Shown here: piece by piece, positions 1 to 6,425 of the stretch
Position numbering within the stretch: the first letter of the stretch is position 1
Layout of the letters: every line of letters starts with the position of its first letter
Assembly (NCBI RefSeq): GCF_031732815.1
Contig: NZ_JAVMKF010000313.1
Location: 1-11,835, forward strand
DNA: 11,835 nt
From: Accumulibacter sp031732815
GTDB taxonomy: Bacteria; Pseudomonadota; Gammaproteobacteria; Burkholderiales; Rhodocyclaceae
Direction: 5' to 3'
The notes under the pieces: model-generated
What the model was told of the DNA's origin: nothing
The model's input: the letters and a program-made list of their open reading frames with translations, nothing else
The model's database searches: none
Translations under genes and position numbers: made by a program

Positions 1-1259
1 AGTTGCAGCTCGCCGGCGAGCCAGCAGATCAGTCCGGAGAGCGCCAGCAAACCGAGCAGATAGCCGGCCATGAAACTACCCTGCGGTGGACCCAGTTCGC
101 GCCGCAGAACGCGCAGTGTCGACACTTTCTGGAGCTGCAGCAAGGGCGGAACGGCAAAACCGAAGAGGAGCAGAAGTCCGATGGCCGCGCCCTGCCCGGC
201 TGGCAGCAGGCTTGGTGCCGGCAAGGACATGGCGAGCAAGTCGGCCAGCCAGGCGTGCAGCACGAAATGGGCGAGATAGCCGATCAAAACGCCGAGCGCG
301 ACCGCGGCAGCACCGAGCATCGCCAATTGCCCGAGGTAGAGACGCAGGAGCAGGTTCTGCACCGCGCCGAGGCAGCGCATCACGGCACAGCCGTCGAGAT
401 GGCGCTCGACGTAGCGACGCGCCGCCAGACCCACCGCGACGGCCGCCAGAACGACGGACAACAAGCCGGCCAGGCCAAGGAACTTCTCGGCCCGCTCAAG
501 CGCAGTGCGAATTTCCGGTCGCCCGTTCTCCGGGCTTTCCATCCGTTGTCCGCGTTGCAGGCGCCGTTCAAGGTCGTTCTGAAAGCGTCTGACCGACGCA
601 TCCTCGCCGGCGAGCAGCAGGCGATAGGCAACCCGGCTGCCAACCTGCAGCAAGCCGGTCGCCGGCAGATCGTCGAGGTTCATCAGCAAGCGCGGCGCGA
701 CGCTGAAGAAGTTGATTCCGCGATCGGGTTCGAGGGTCAGGATGGCAGCGACGCGCAGCCGGATCTGGCCGACGCCGACGCTGCTTCCCGCGCTCACGGC
801 GAGGGCGGCAGCCAGGCGCTCGTCGACCCAGATTGTGCCGCGCTCAGGTATGCCGACGGCCGGCGCATCCGCGGCATTCACGGCGGGCGCGATGCGCAAT
901 GAACCGCGCAAGGGGTAGCCCGTCGCTACCGCCTTGATCTCGGCCAGCTGCGCGCGCTGCCCGTCTTCGGCCGCATGTGCGACCATGCTCGGAAACGTCC
1001 GCGTCTCGGCTACGCGCAGGCCGCGCGCGCGCGCTTGGTCGGCAACTTCGGCTGGCCAGGGGTGGTCGGCGTTGAGCAGCAGGTCGGCACCGAGCAACTG
1101 GTGTGACTCGCGCGTCAACGCCTGGCGCACTCGATCGGCAAAGAATCCGACCGCGGCGAGCGCGGCAACCGCCACCGTCAAGGCGGCAAGCAGCAAATGC
1201 AGTTCGCCCGCCCGCGCATCGCGGCGCAGCATTCTCCAGGAGAGACACAGCACGCACAT
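1..1259 (-). CDS. FtsX-like ABC transporter permease, YbbP type (partial, N-terminal half)
   Basis: Membrane subunit of an ABC exporter of the FtsX/MacB superfamily, closest in style to the large YbbP-type permeases, which are paired with a YbbA-type ATPase; the substrate is unknown. Reading the minus strand from ATG at 1259 gives 419 open codons to the window edge, so the C-terminal half (family about 800-850 residues) is missing. The N-terminus contains LSWRMLRRDARAGEL, typical of these permeases, then a membrane segment at about residues 21-40. A periplasmic MacB-PCD-like domain spans about 45-255. Further membrane segments lie at about 260-281, 310-335, 354-372 and 398-416. The 281-305 stretch (RRYVERHLDGCAVMRCLGA) is the usual cytoplasmic coupling loop after the first core helix. 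The start at 1259 has GAAGGTGG about 8 bases upstream; the internal ATG at 1232 would lose LSWR and has GGAG almost touching it. The family call is firm; the transported molecule is not known. Confidence 0.88.
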   Translation of the reverse strand, partial: MCVLCLSWRMLRRDARAGELHLLLAALTVAVAALAAVGFFADRVRQALTRESHQLLGADLLLNADHPWPAEVADQARARGLRVAETRTFPSMVAHAAEDGQRAQLAEIKAVATGYPLRGSLRIAPAVNAADAPAVGIPERGTIWVDERLAAALAVSAGSSVGVGQIRLRVAAILTLEPDRGINFFSVAPRLLMNLDDLPATGLLQVGSRVAYRLLLAGEDASVRRFQNDLERRLQRGQRMESPENGRPEIRTALERAEKFLGLAGLLSVVLAAVAVGLAARRYVERHLDGCAVMRCLGAVQNLLLRLYLGQLAMLGAAAVALGVLIGYLAHFVLHAWLADLLAMSLPAPSLLPAGQGAAIGLLLLFGFAVPPLLQLQKVSTLRVLRRELGPPQGSFMAGYLLGLLALSGLICWLAGELQ

Positions 1260-1364
1260 TCCGCTACCACCTTCGACCGATCGTCAAGCCTGAGCTTAAA
1301 GCAAAATTGCCCCGCCGGGGTTCCGTGTTGGGCTGCCGGCTGGCACAATTCGCCTGACCGCCCC

Positions 1365-1390
1365 GCCCGCCTGCCGCCCGGCAGGCGGGC
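1365..1390. repeat. Perfect inverted repeat (11-bp arms) ahead of xth
   Basis: GCCCGCCTGCC (1365-1375) and its exact reverse complement GGCAGGCGGGC (1380-1390) flank a 4-base loop, GCCC. The hairpin ends 36 bases before the xth start codon. No T-run follows on either strand, so it is not an ordinary intrinsic terminator. It could be an RNA structure in the xth leader or a REP-like element. The rest of the 167-bp divergent region between the permease and xth (1260-1426) shows no promoter I can defend. Confidence 0.6.
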
Positions 1391-1426
1391 AGCCAACGCC
1401 CGCCACGCGCCGAGGAAGCCCATCGC

Positions 1427-2194
1427 ATGAAGATTGCCAGTTGGAACGTCAACTCGCTGAAGGTTCGTCTGCCGCAATTGCTCGACTGGCTCGCCGCCTG
1501 GCAGCCGGACATCGTCTGCCTGCAGGAAACCAAACTGGAGGATCATGCCTTTCCACAGGCTGCCCTGCAGGCGGCCGGCTACTTCTCGCTATTCGCCGGA
1601 CAGAAGACGTACAACGGTGTCGCCTTGCTCAGCCGCGAGCCGGCGTGCGAGGTGGTCATCGGCAACCCGCTCTACCCGGACGAACAGCAGCGACTGCTGG
1701 CGGCCAGCGTCGGCGGAGTGCGCGCCGTCTGCGTCTACGTTCCGAATGGCCAGGCCGTCGGCAGCGACAAATACGATTACAAGCTGGCCTGGCTCTCGGC
1801 CCTGCGCGAGTGGCTGGCTGGCCAGATCGCCGAGCACCCGCGTCTGTTCGTTGCCGGCGACTTCAACATTGCTCCGGAAGACCGCGACGTACACGATCCG
1901 GCCGCCTGGTCCGGCCAGATTCTCTGCTCCGCCGCCGAACGTCAGGCTTTCGGCGGACTCCTCGGCCTCGGCCTGCGCGACAGCTTCCGCCTTTTCGAGC
2001 AAGCGCCGAAAAGCTTCTCCTGGTGGGATTACCGGATGCTCGGTTTTCAGAAGAACCTGGGGCTGCGTATCGACCACATTCTGCTCAGCGAAGCGCTCGC
2101 CGGGCAATGCACCGCCGCCGAAATCGCGCGCGCGTTGCGCAAGCTCGAACGGCCTTCCGACCATGCGCCGGTCACCGCCGAATTGAGCGCTTGA
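1427..2194 (+). CDS. xth: Exodeoxyribonuclease III (ExoA/Xth family AP endonuclease)
   Basis: DNA repair nuclease of the endonuclease/exonuclease/phosphatase fold. Family members cut DNA 5' of abasic sites and remove nucleotides from 3' ends, with Mg2+, in the cytoplasm. All catalytic motifs are visible in the 255-residue product: N7 in MKIASWNVNS, the metal-binding E34 in CLQETKL, YNGVALLSR at 62-70, Y104 in VYVPNG, D145 and N147 in AGDFNIAP, D216-H217 in RIDHILLS, and the catalytic D245-H246 in PSDHAPV. Length matches the family (about 250-270). ATG at 1427 has AGGAAG about 8 bases upstream. The stop shares one base with the start of the Crp/Fnr gene (TGATG), suggesting coupled translation. 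The gene lies divergent to the permease. Whether exonuclease or AP-endonuclease activity dominates cannot be told from sequence. Confidence 0.95.
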   Translation: MKIASWNVNSLKVRLPQLLDWLAAWQPDIVCLQETKLEDHAFPQAALQAAGYFSLFAGQKTYNGVALLSREPACEVVIGNPLYPDEQQRLLAASVGGVRAVCVYVPNGQAVGSDKYDYKLAWLSALREWLAGQIAEHPRLFVAGDFNIAPEDRDVHDPAAWSGQILCSAAERQAFGGLLGLGLRDSFRLFEQAPKSFSWWDYRMLGFQKNLGLRIDHILLSEALAGQCTAAEIARALRKLERPSDHAPVTAELSA

Positions 2195-2871
2195 TGGAAG
2201 CGAGCGGAAGCGAGCTCGCCGAGCGCCTCGTCGCGCTCTATCCGGTATTGCGCTGCCTGTCGACGCGGGTGCTGACCGAACTGTGCCAGACGGCCAGGCG
2301 GGTGCAGCTTGCGCCGGGCACCGCGGTCTTTGACGAAAGGCAGAGCTGCCCTGGCTTTCCACTCATTCTTGCCGGCACGATCAAGGTCGTGAAAAGCACC
2401 GCGACGGGCCGCGAGATGCTGCTCTACCGCGTCGAGCCAGGCGACTCATGCATCATCACTTCGAGCTGCCTGCTCGGCCACAGTCGCTACTCGGCACGCG
2501 GCATCGCCGAACTGCCGCTGACCTTGCTCGTACTGCCGCCGTCGCTCTTTGAACAGTTGATCGCCGAGCAGCCGCTGTTTCGCGACTTCGTTTTCCATCT
2601 TTTCGCCGAACGGATCGCCGAGTTGATGCAACTCGTCGAGGAAGTGGCCTTTCATCGCCTCGACCAGCGGCTGGCCAAGCTGCTGCTGGCGCGCGGCGAG
2701 ACCGTGCGCGCAACGCATCAGGCGCTCGCCGACGAACTCGGCAGCGTGCGCGAAATCGTCAGCCGCCTGCTCAAGGGTCTTGCCGGACAGGGCCTGGTTG
2801 TTCTCGGGCGCGAGCAGATCAGCATTGTCGATCGCGATGGTTTGCGCCAGCTTGCCGACGGCGGACGATGA
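2194..2871 (+). CDS. Crp/Fnr-family transcriptional regulator
   Basis: DNA-binding regulator of 225 residues. The N-terminal cyclic-nucleotide-binding-like beta-roll spans about 15-125 and contains GTIKVVKSTATGREMLLYRV followed by EPGDSCIITSSCLLG. A long dimerisation helix covers about 127-155 (FVFHLFAERIAELMQLVEEV). A winged helix-turn-helix spans about 155-220, with recognition helix SVREIVSRLLKGLAGQG at 184-200, the same shape as the FNR/CRP ETVSRxL helix. The cAMP-binding RS/T signature of true CRP is absent. The N-terminal cysteine cluster of FNR is also absent; cysteines sit at 21, 31, 52, 86 and 92. The effector is therefore unknown; C86/C92 could sense redox state or a ligand, which is speculation. 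The start overlaps the xth stop by one base. A Crp-type palindrome 21 bp past the stop suggests it controls the DUF2892 gene. The family call is firm, the signal unknown. Confidence 0.9.
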   Translation: MEASGSELAERLVALYPVLRCLSTRVLTELCQTARRVQLAPGTAVFDERQSCPGFPLILAGTIKVVKSTATGREMLLYRVEPGDSCIITSSCLLGHSRYSARGIAELPLTLLVLPPSLFEQLIAEQPLFRDFVFHLFAERIAELMQLVEEVAFHRLDQRLAKLLLARGETVRATHQALADELGSVREIVSRLLKGLAGQGLVVLGREQISIVDRDGLRQLADGGR

Positions 2872-2892
2872 CCGGACGAGGCGCACGGCCTC

Positions 2893-2908
2893 TGTGACCG
2901 CAGTTACA
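2893..2908. promoter_or_regulatory. Crp/Fnr-type operator, TGTGA-N6-TTACA
   Basis: TGTGACCGCAGTTACA reads as TGTGA, six bases, TTACA. It matches the CRP consensus TGTGA-N6-TCACA at nine of ten defined bases and is nearly palindromic (TGTGAC/GTTACA). It lies in the 99-bp gap between the Crp/Fnr gene and the DUF2892 gene. Its centre (2900.5) is about 41.5 bases upstream of the start point predicted from a TAAGCT box at 2930-2935, which is the class II activator position. The likely binder is the adjacent regulator; that is inference. Confidence 0.6.
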
Positions 2909-2929
2909 GACTCACCGCCTGACACCGCC

Positions 2930-2935
2930 TAAGCT
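2930..2935 (+). promoter_or_regulatory. Possible -10 box for the DUF2892 gene
   Basis: TAAGCT keeps T1, A2 and T6 of TATAAT. There is no recognisable -35 box because the Crp-type palindrome sits in that place, which is usual at activator-dependent promoters. Transcription would begin near 2942 and give a leader of roughly 29 bases containing the Shine-Dalgarno sequence GGAG at 2961. The box is weak on its own and is supported mainly by its spacing from the operator. Confidence 0.35.
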
Positions 2936-2970
2936 GCCGGCCTGCCCTGTCAATTCTTACGGAGAACCGC

Positions 2971-3168
2971 ATGAAAACCAACGTCGGTGGAATCGATAAA
3001 ATCCTGCGTATCGTCGTCGGCATCGCTCTGATCGCCATGGCCGCCCTCGGCGTGGTCGGCGCCTGGGGCTGGATCGGCGTCGTACCCCTGCTGACCGGCC
3101 TGCTCGGAACCTGCCCGGCGTATTCGCTGCTTGGCGTCAACACCTGCCCGATGCAGAAAAGCGACTGA
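2971..3168 (+). CDS. Small DUF2892 (YgaP-like transmembrane) inner-membrane protein
   Basis: A 65-residue membrane protein of the DUF2892 family, the domain that also forms the membrane anchor of the rhodanese YgaP. It starts MKTNVGGIDKILRIVVG, the usual amphipathic lead-in (N..G..D...R...G). Two membrane segments follow: about residues 12-32 and 33-47. Near the end are two Cys-Pro pairs, C48-P49 and C59-P60, in GTCPAYSLLGVNTCP; the first is a family hallmark. ATG at 2971 has GGAGA about 6 bases upstream. The gene stands behind a Crp-type operator next to a Crp/Fnr gene, so it is probably the regulator's target. The biochemical role is unknown; in other bacteria such genes often accompany sulfur, rhodanese or redox genes, none of which is seen here. 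Confidence 0.85.
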   Translation: MKTNVGGIDKILRIVVGIALIAMAALGVVGAWGWIGVVPLLTGLLGTCPAYSLLGVNTCPMQKSD

Positions 3169-3180
3169 CGCCTTTCTTCC

Positions 3181-3205
3181 CCTGCCTGGCCGTTGGCCAG
3201 GCAGG
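3181..3205. terminator. Strong hairpin between converging genes, possible terminator
   Basis: CCTGCCTGGCC (3181-3191) and GGCCAGGCAGG (3195-3205) pair perfectly around a GTT loop, 12 bases after the DUF2892 stop. It is the longest stem in the repeat array. Neither strand has a T-run after the stem (CCAAACTCTTCT on the plus strand), so intrinsic termination is uncertain. Its place between two converging units is where a two-way transcription stop is expected. Confidence 0.35.
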
Positions 3206-3268
3206 CCAAACTCTTCTGGCCGTTGGCCAGGCAGGCCAAACTCTTCTGGCCGTTGGCCAGGCAGGCCA
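3181..3268. repeat. 30-bp tandem repeat array, about 2.8 copies, hairpin-forming
   Basis: Exact copies lie at 3186-3215 and 3216-3245, with a 23-base partial copy at 3246-3268. Each unit begins CTGGCCGTTGGCCAG, a 6-bp stem around GTT, followed by GCAGGCCAAACTCTT. A second pairing, TTGGCC with GGCCAA, is possible in each full copy. The array fills most of the 115-bp gap between the DUF2892 stop and the rsmA stop, where transcription converges. Because the unit is a multiple of three it stays open in several frames (for example ACLANGQKSL repeats on the minus strand), but no gene with a credible start uses it. The lack of mismatches suggests recent expansion or active homogenisation. Confidence 0.9.
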
Positions 3269-3283
3269 GCCAGGCGTCCTCGC

Positions 3284-4066
3284 CTATCGCGGCAGACTAT
3301 TGGTCAGGCGAACGTAGTCGGCGACCGCCAGTTCCTCGGCCCGCGCCAACGGCGAAATGCCGGCGGCAACGAGCTGATCCGCACTCGCCAGACCTGCAAG
3401 ACTGTTGCGCAGCATCTTGCGTCGCTGACCAAAGGCAAGCGCCACGACGCGGGCAAGAAGATCCTCGTCATGCGCCGTCAAACTGCTCGCCGGCCGCGGC
3501 AGCAGCCGGATGACGGCCGAGCGCACCTGCGGTGGCGGAGCGAAAGCCGCCGGCGGCACCTCGAACAGAGACTCGACGGCAAAGCGATATTGCAGCATCA
3601 CCGATAGCCGGCCGAAGCTGCGGCTGCCCGGCGCCGCGACAATGCGCTCGACGACTTCCTTCTGCAGCATGAAATGCAGATCGCGCAAACAGTGCGCTGC
3701 GCCCGCCAGGTGAAAAAGCAAAGGCGTCGAAATGTTGTACGGCAGGTTGCCGACAAGACGCAGAGCGCCACCGAGCGTTTCCGCCAGGCGGGCAAAATCG
3801 AAGATCAGCGCGTCGCCCGAGTGTATCGTCAGACGCTCGGCGGGACACTTCCGCTGCAGCTCGGCGACCAGATCGCGGTCGATTTCGATCACCTGCAGGT
3901 GGTCGACGCGCGCACAGAGCGGAACGGTCAGCGCGCCCAGCCCAGGGCCGATCTCGACCAGCAACTCGTCGCGTGCCACCGCCAGGTTTTCGATGATCTG
4001 CGCAATGACCTGGCGATCGACCAGAAAATGCTGGCCGAAGCGCTTGCGTGCGCGGTGCTGCCGCAT
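3284..4066 (-). CDS. rsmA: 16S rRNA (adenine1518-N6/adenine1519-N6)-dimethyltransferase
   Basis: RsmA (KsgA) transfers methyl groups from S-adenosylmethionine to two adjacent adenines in helix 45 of 16S rRNA late in 30S assembly; loss of the enzyme classically gives kasugamycin resistance. The 260-residue product has RARKRFGQHFLVD (residues 5-17), the family N-terminus. SAM motif I is E38-I-G-P-G-L-G-A-L-T47, the acidic E61 is in VIEIDRD, D85 is in HSGDAL, and the catalytic NLPYN is at 107-111. A C-terminal helical domain follows (PPPQVRSAVIRL and AFGQRRKMLRNSL). Length is normal (E. coli 273). The start lies 14 bp after the pdxA stop, making it the last gene of the lptD-surA-pdxA-rsmA operon. 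The Shine-Dalgarno sequence is weak (GAAG). The gene ends just before the repeat array. Confidence 0.96.
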   Translation of the reverse strand: MRQHRARKRFGQHFLVDRQVIAQIIENLAVARDELLVEIGPGLGALTVPLCARVDHLQVIEIDRDLVAELQRKCPAERLTIHSGDALIFDFARLAETLGGALRLVGNLPYNISTPLLFHLAGAAHCLRDLHFMLQKEVVERIVAAPGSRSFGRLSVMLQYRFAVESLFEVPPAAFAPPPQVRSAVIRLLPRPASSLTAHDEDLLARVVALAFGQRRKMLRNSLAGLASADQLVAAGISPLARAEELAVADYVRLTNSLPR

Positions 4067-4080
4067 CGCCGCCGGCTTCG

Positions 4081-5088
4081 TCAGCCGCCGGCGCGGGCGA
4101 CCATCTCGATCGCCTGTTCGACGGCTGCGAACAGGCTCCCCGGGTCGGCTCGACCGCTGCCCGCCAACTCGAGCGCCGTCCCGTGATCGACCGAGGTACG
4201 GATGATCGGCAGACCGAGCGTGACGTTGATTCCGTGCCCGAAACTGGCGTACTTGAGCGCCGTCAGCCCCTGGTCGTGATACATGGCGAGCACGCAGTCG
4301 CCCTGCGCCAGCACCGGCGCCGAGAACATCGTGTCGGCCGGCAGCGGTCCGATCAGCTTCATCCCTTCGCCGGCACGCAGTCTGTCCAGCACCGGCGCGA
4401 TCACCTCGATTTCTTCGCGCCCCAGGTAACCGCCTTCACCAGCGTGCGGATTGAGGCCGGCGACCAGGATGCGCGGTCGCGCGAGGCCGTACTTGCGCCT
4501 CATCTCGCTGTGCAGGATGCGCAGGGTTTCCTCGACGGCCAGTGCGGTGACCGCGGCGGGAACGTCTTTCAGCGGCAGATGCGTGGTCACCAGCGCGACG
4601 CGCAGTCCGCCGCCCGTCAGCATCATGACGACTCGCCTGGTTCCGGTGCGCTCGGCGAGGTACTCGGTATGCCCGGAGAAGGCGATGCCGGCGTCGTTGA
4701 TCACCGCTTTATGCACCGGCGCGGTGACCATCGCCGCGAACTCTCCGGTCAGGCAGCCACTCAGCGCACGGTCGAGCAGCGCCAGGACGTGTGGCGAATT
4801 GGCCGGATCGAGACGTCCGGCGACGACCGGTGCCGCCAGCGGCAGATGGATGACATCGAGCGTGTCGGCGGCCGGTGGCACGCCCGGCTGCCAGTCGCGC
4901 ATCCGGACCTCGAGCGCCAGCGCCGCAGCACGTTCAACCAGCAGGTCGCGATCAGAGAGAACGACCAGGCGCGCCGAAAGGTCGCCAGCGCGTAGCCATT
5001 CGGGCAGCCGGAGGACGATGTCCGGACCGACCCCGGCCGGTTCGCCGACAGTAATCGCGATGACCGGCAGCGGCAGGGCGTTCGCCAC
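4081..5088 (-). CDS. pdxA: 4-hydroxythreonine-4-phosphate dehydrogenase
   Basis: PdxA oxidises 4-phospho-hydroxy-L-threonine with NAD+ in the DXP-dependent pathway to pyridoxal 5'-phosphate, in the cytoplasm. The 335-residue product (E. coli 329) begins with PVIAITVGEPAGVGPDI, the family signature. It carries the three metal-binding histidines H170 (TTHLPL), H215 (LNPHAGEGG) and H271 (MYHDQGL). SGHTEYLAERTG is at 138-149 and GLPIIRTSVDHGTA at 292-305. The reading frame stays open upstream to 5682, but that part lies over surA. I chose GTG at 5088, two bases after the surA stop, because it gives the family N-terminus and normal length. Start and stop are close enough for translational coupling with surA; no separate promoter or clear Shine-Dalgarno sequence is visible. 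Confidence 0.95.
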   Translation of the reverse strand: MANALPLPVIAITVGEPAGVGPDIVLRLPEWLRAGDLSARLVVLSDRDLLVERAAALALEVRMRDWQPGVPPAADTLDVIHLPLAAPVVAGRLDPANSPHVLALLDRALSGCLTGEFAAMVTAPVHKAVINDAGIAFSGHTEYLAERTGTRRVVMMLTGGGLRVALVTTHLPLKDVPAAVTALAVEETLRILHSEMRRKYGLARPRILVAGLNPHAGEGGYLGREEIEVIAPVLDRLRAGEGMKLIGPLPADTMFSAPVLAQGDCVLAMYHDQGLTALKYASFGHGINVTLGLPIIRTSVDHGTALELAGSGRADPGSLFAAVEQAIEMVARAGG

Positions 5089-5090
5089 GC

Positions 5091-6401
5091 TCAACGCTCG
5101 ACCAGGCGGAGTTCGACGTAGGCGCGATCGCGCGCCTGCCGCAGCCAGTCCTGATACGCTTCGTCGCGCTTGCGTTCGCGCAACACCTGGCGCGCAGCGG
5201 CGCGCCGGCGGTCGCTCGACACGTCCTGCAGACGGCGTTCGATCACTTCGATCAGATGGAATCCGAACGGCGACTGGATCGGTGTGCTGACCTGACCGGG
5301 CGCCAGCGCGTTCATCGCACGTTCGAACTCGGGAACCGTGTCGCCCGGATAGATCCAGCCCAGATCGCCGCCCTTGGCTGCCGACCCGTCCTGCGAGAAC
5401 AGCTTGGCAAGCTGGGCGAAACTCTCGCCGTGGCGGATGCGCTCGGCGAGCGCTTCCAGCTTGTGGCGCGCTTCGTTCTCGGAAACGACTTCGTTGACCT
5501 TGATCAGGATGTGCCGGGCGTGCGTCTGCTGAACCGCCGGCAGCGCGCCGCCGCCGCGTTTGGCGAGCAGCTTGATCAGATGAAAGCCGTTCGAGCTGCG
5601 CAGAACCGGTGTCACCTCGCCGACGTTGAGCTTGGCGCTGGCCTCGGCAAACATCGAGGGCAGGCGTTCGCTCGGCCGCCAACCGAGGTTGCCGCCTTGC
5701 AGGCCGTCCGGAGCGTCCGAATACGCCGCCGCCAGTTGCGCGAAGTCTTCGCCCTTGTGCAGGCGGTCGAGAATCTGCTCGGCCTTGGCGCGCAATTTCT
5801 GGATCTGCTCGGGGCTCGCCGACTCGGGTGCGCGCAGCAGAATATGCGCCAACTGGTATTCCTCGCTCGCGCCGCCGGCCGCCGCGTTCGCCAGATAGTG
5901 GTCAATCTCACTCTCGGAAACGAAAATCCTCGCCTCAACCTCGCGTTCGCGCAAGCGGGCGATCATCATTTCACCGCGGATGTCTTCGCGGAAACTCGCG
6001 TAGGCGATGCCGTCCTTTTCCAGCGCGGCGCGAAACTGCGCCGGTGAAAGCTTGTTGTTTGCCGCAATCCGCTGCAGCGCCTGTTCGAGTTGCGCGTCGT
6101 CCACCCGCAGACCCGTCTCCCGCGCCAGTTGCAGCTGCACCCGATCGATCACCATGCGCTCGAGCATCTGAGCCTCGAGCACATCGCGTGCGGGCAGCGC
6201 GACGCCCTGCTTCTGCAGTTGCGCAGTAGCCGCCTCGAGGCGAGCGTGCAACTCGTTCAGCGTGATCACTTCGTCGTTGACCACCGCGACGATGCGGTCG
6301 ACGGCAACCGGTTCGCGGCCCGGCCGGGCCGCCATCTGGGCCATCGCCACGCCCACCAGGCAAAGCGACAGCAGCATGCTGCGCATCAGGAGCCAGATCA
6401 T
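5091..6401 (-). CDS. surA: Periplasmic chaperone and peptidyl-prolyl isomerase SurA
   Basis: SurA escorts unfolded outer-membrane proteins, including LptD, across the periplasm to the BAM complex. The 436-residue product (E. coli 428) has a signal peptide with hydrophobic core at about 2-19 and probable cleavage after AMA21. The N-terminal chaperone domain (about 33-165) begins VDRIVAVVNDEVITLNEL. Two parvulin domains follow: P1 at about 181-283 (HILLRAP, GGNLGWRPSERLP, GFHLIKLL) and P2 at about 292-391 (ARHILIK, GGDLGWIYPGDTVPEFE, FGFHLIEV). A C-terminal helix (about 400-430) completes the chaperone module. ATG at 6401 is preferred over an in-frame TTG at 6404 because AGGTGA lies four bases from the ATG but only one from the TTG. 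The gene starts 24 bp after the lptD stop and pdxA follows after two bases. Confidence 0.96.
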   Translation of the reverse strand: MIWLLMRSMLLSLCLVGVAMAQMAARPGREPVAVDRIVAVVNDEVITLNELHARLEAATAQLQKQGVALPARDVLEAQMLERMVIDRVQLQLARETGLRVDDAQLEQALQRIAANNKLSPAQFRAALEKDGIAYASFREDIRGEMMIARLREREVEARIFVSESEIDHYLANAAAGGASEEYQLAHILLRAPESASPEQIQKLRAKAEQILDRLHKGEDFAQLAAAYSDAPDGLQGGNLGWRPSERLPSMFAEASAKLNVGEVTPVLRSSNGFHLIKLLAKRGGGALPAVQQTHARHILIKVNEVVSENEARHKLEALAERIRHGESFAQLAKLFSQDGSAAKGGDLGWIYPGDTVPEFERAMNALAPGQVSTPIQSPFGFHLIEVIERRLQDVSSDRRRAAARQVLRERKRDEAYQDWLRQARDRAYVELRLVER

Positions 6402-6405
6402 CAAT

Positions 6406-6411
6406 TCACCT
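6406..6411 (-). promoter_or_regulatory. Shine-Dalgarno sequence deciding the surA start
   Basis: On the minus strand the bases read AGGTGA. Spacing is four bases to ATG at 6401 and only one base to the alternative TTG at 6404, so translation should begin at the ATG. It lies in the 24-bp gap after the lptD stop. Confidence 0.6.
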
Positions 6412-6425
6412 GCTTGCTGTACTTG

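Noticed and set aside
3..902. A 299-codon plus-strand open frame, Gln- and Arg-rich
   Set aside because: It is the complement of the FtsX-like permease on the minus strand, which gives recognisable membrane segments and family motifs. The plus-strand product is low-complexity, with no domain.
1260..1426. TCGACC (1273-1278) and TTAAAG (1296-1301) with 17-bp spacing as an xth promoter
   Set aside because: Only four of six and three of six consensus matches, which is no better than chance in a region this size.
2904..3239. A minus-strand open frame carrying ACLANGQKSL-type peptide repeats
   Set aside because: The peptide repeat is only the 30-bp DNA repeat read in frame. The frame runs antisense to the DUF2892 gene and its start lies inside the repeat without a ribosome-binding site.
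3181..3268. Short direct repeats considered as a CRISPR array
   Set aside because: The copies are head-to-tail with no unique spacers, and no cas gene is present.
5089..5682. Upstream in-frame extension of pdxA by 198 codons
   Set aside because: It lies wholly within surA in another frame, has no PdxA homology, and would make the protein far longer than the family. GTG at 5088 gives the normal N-terminus.
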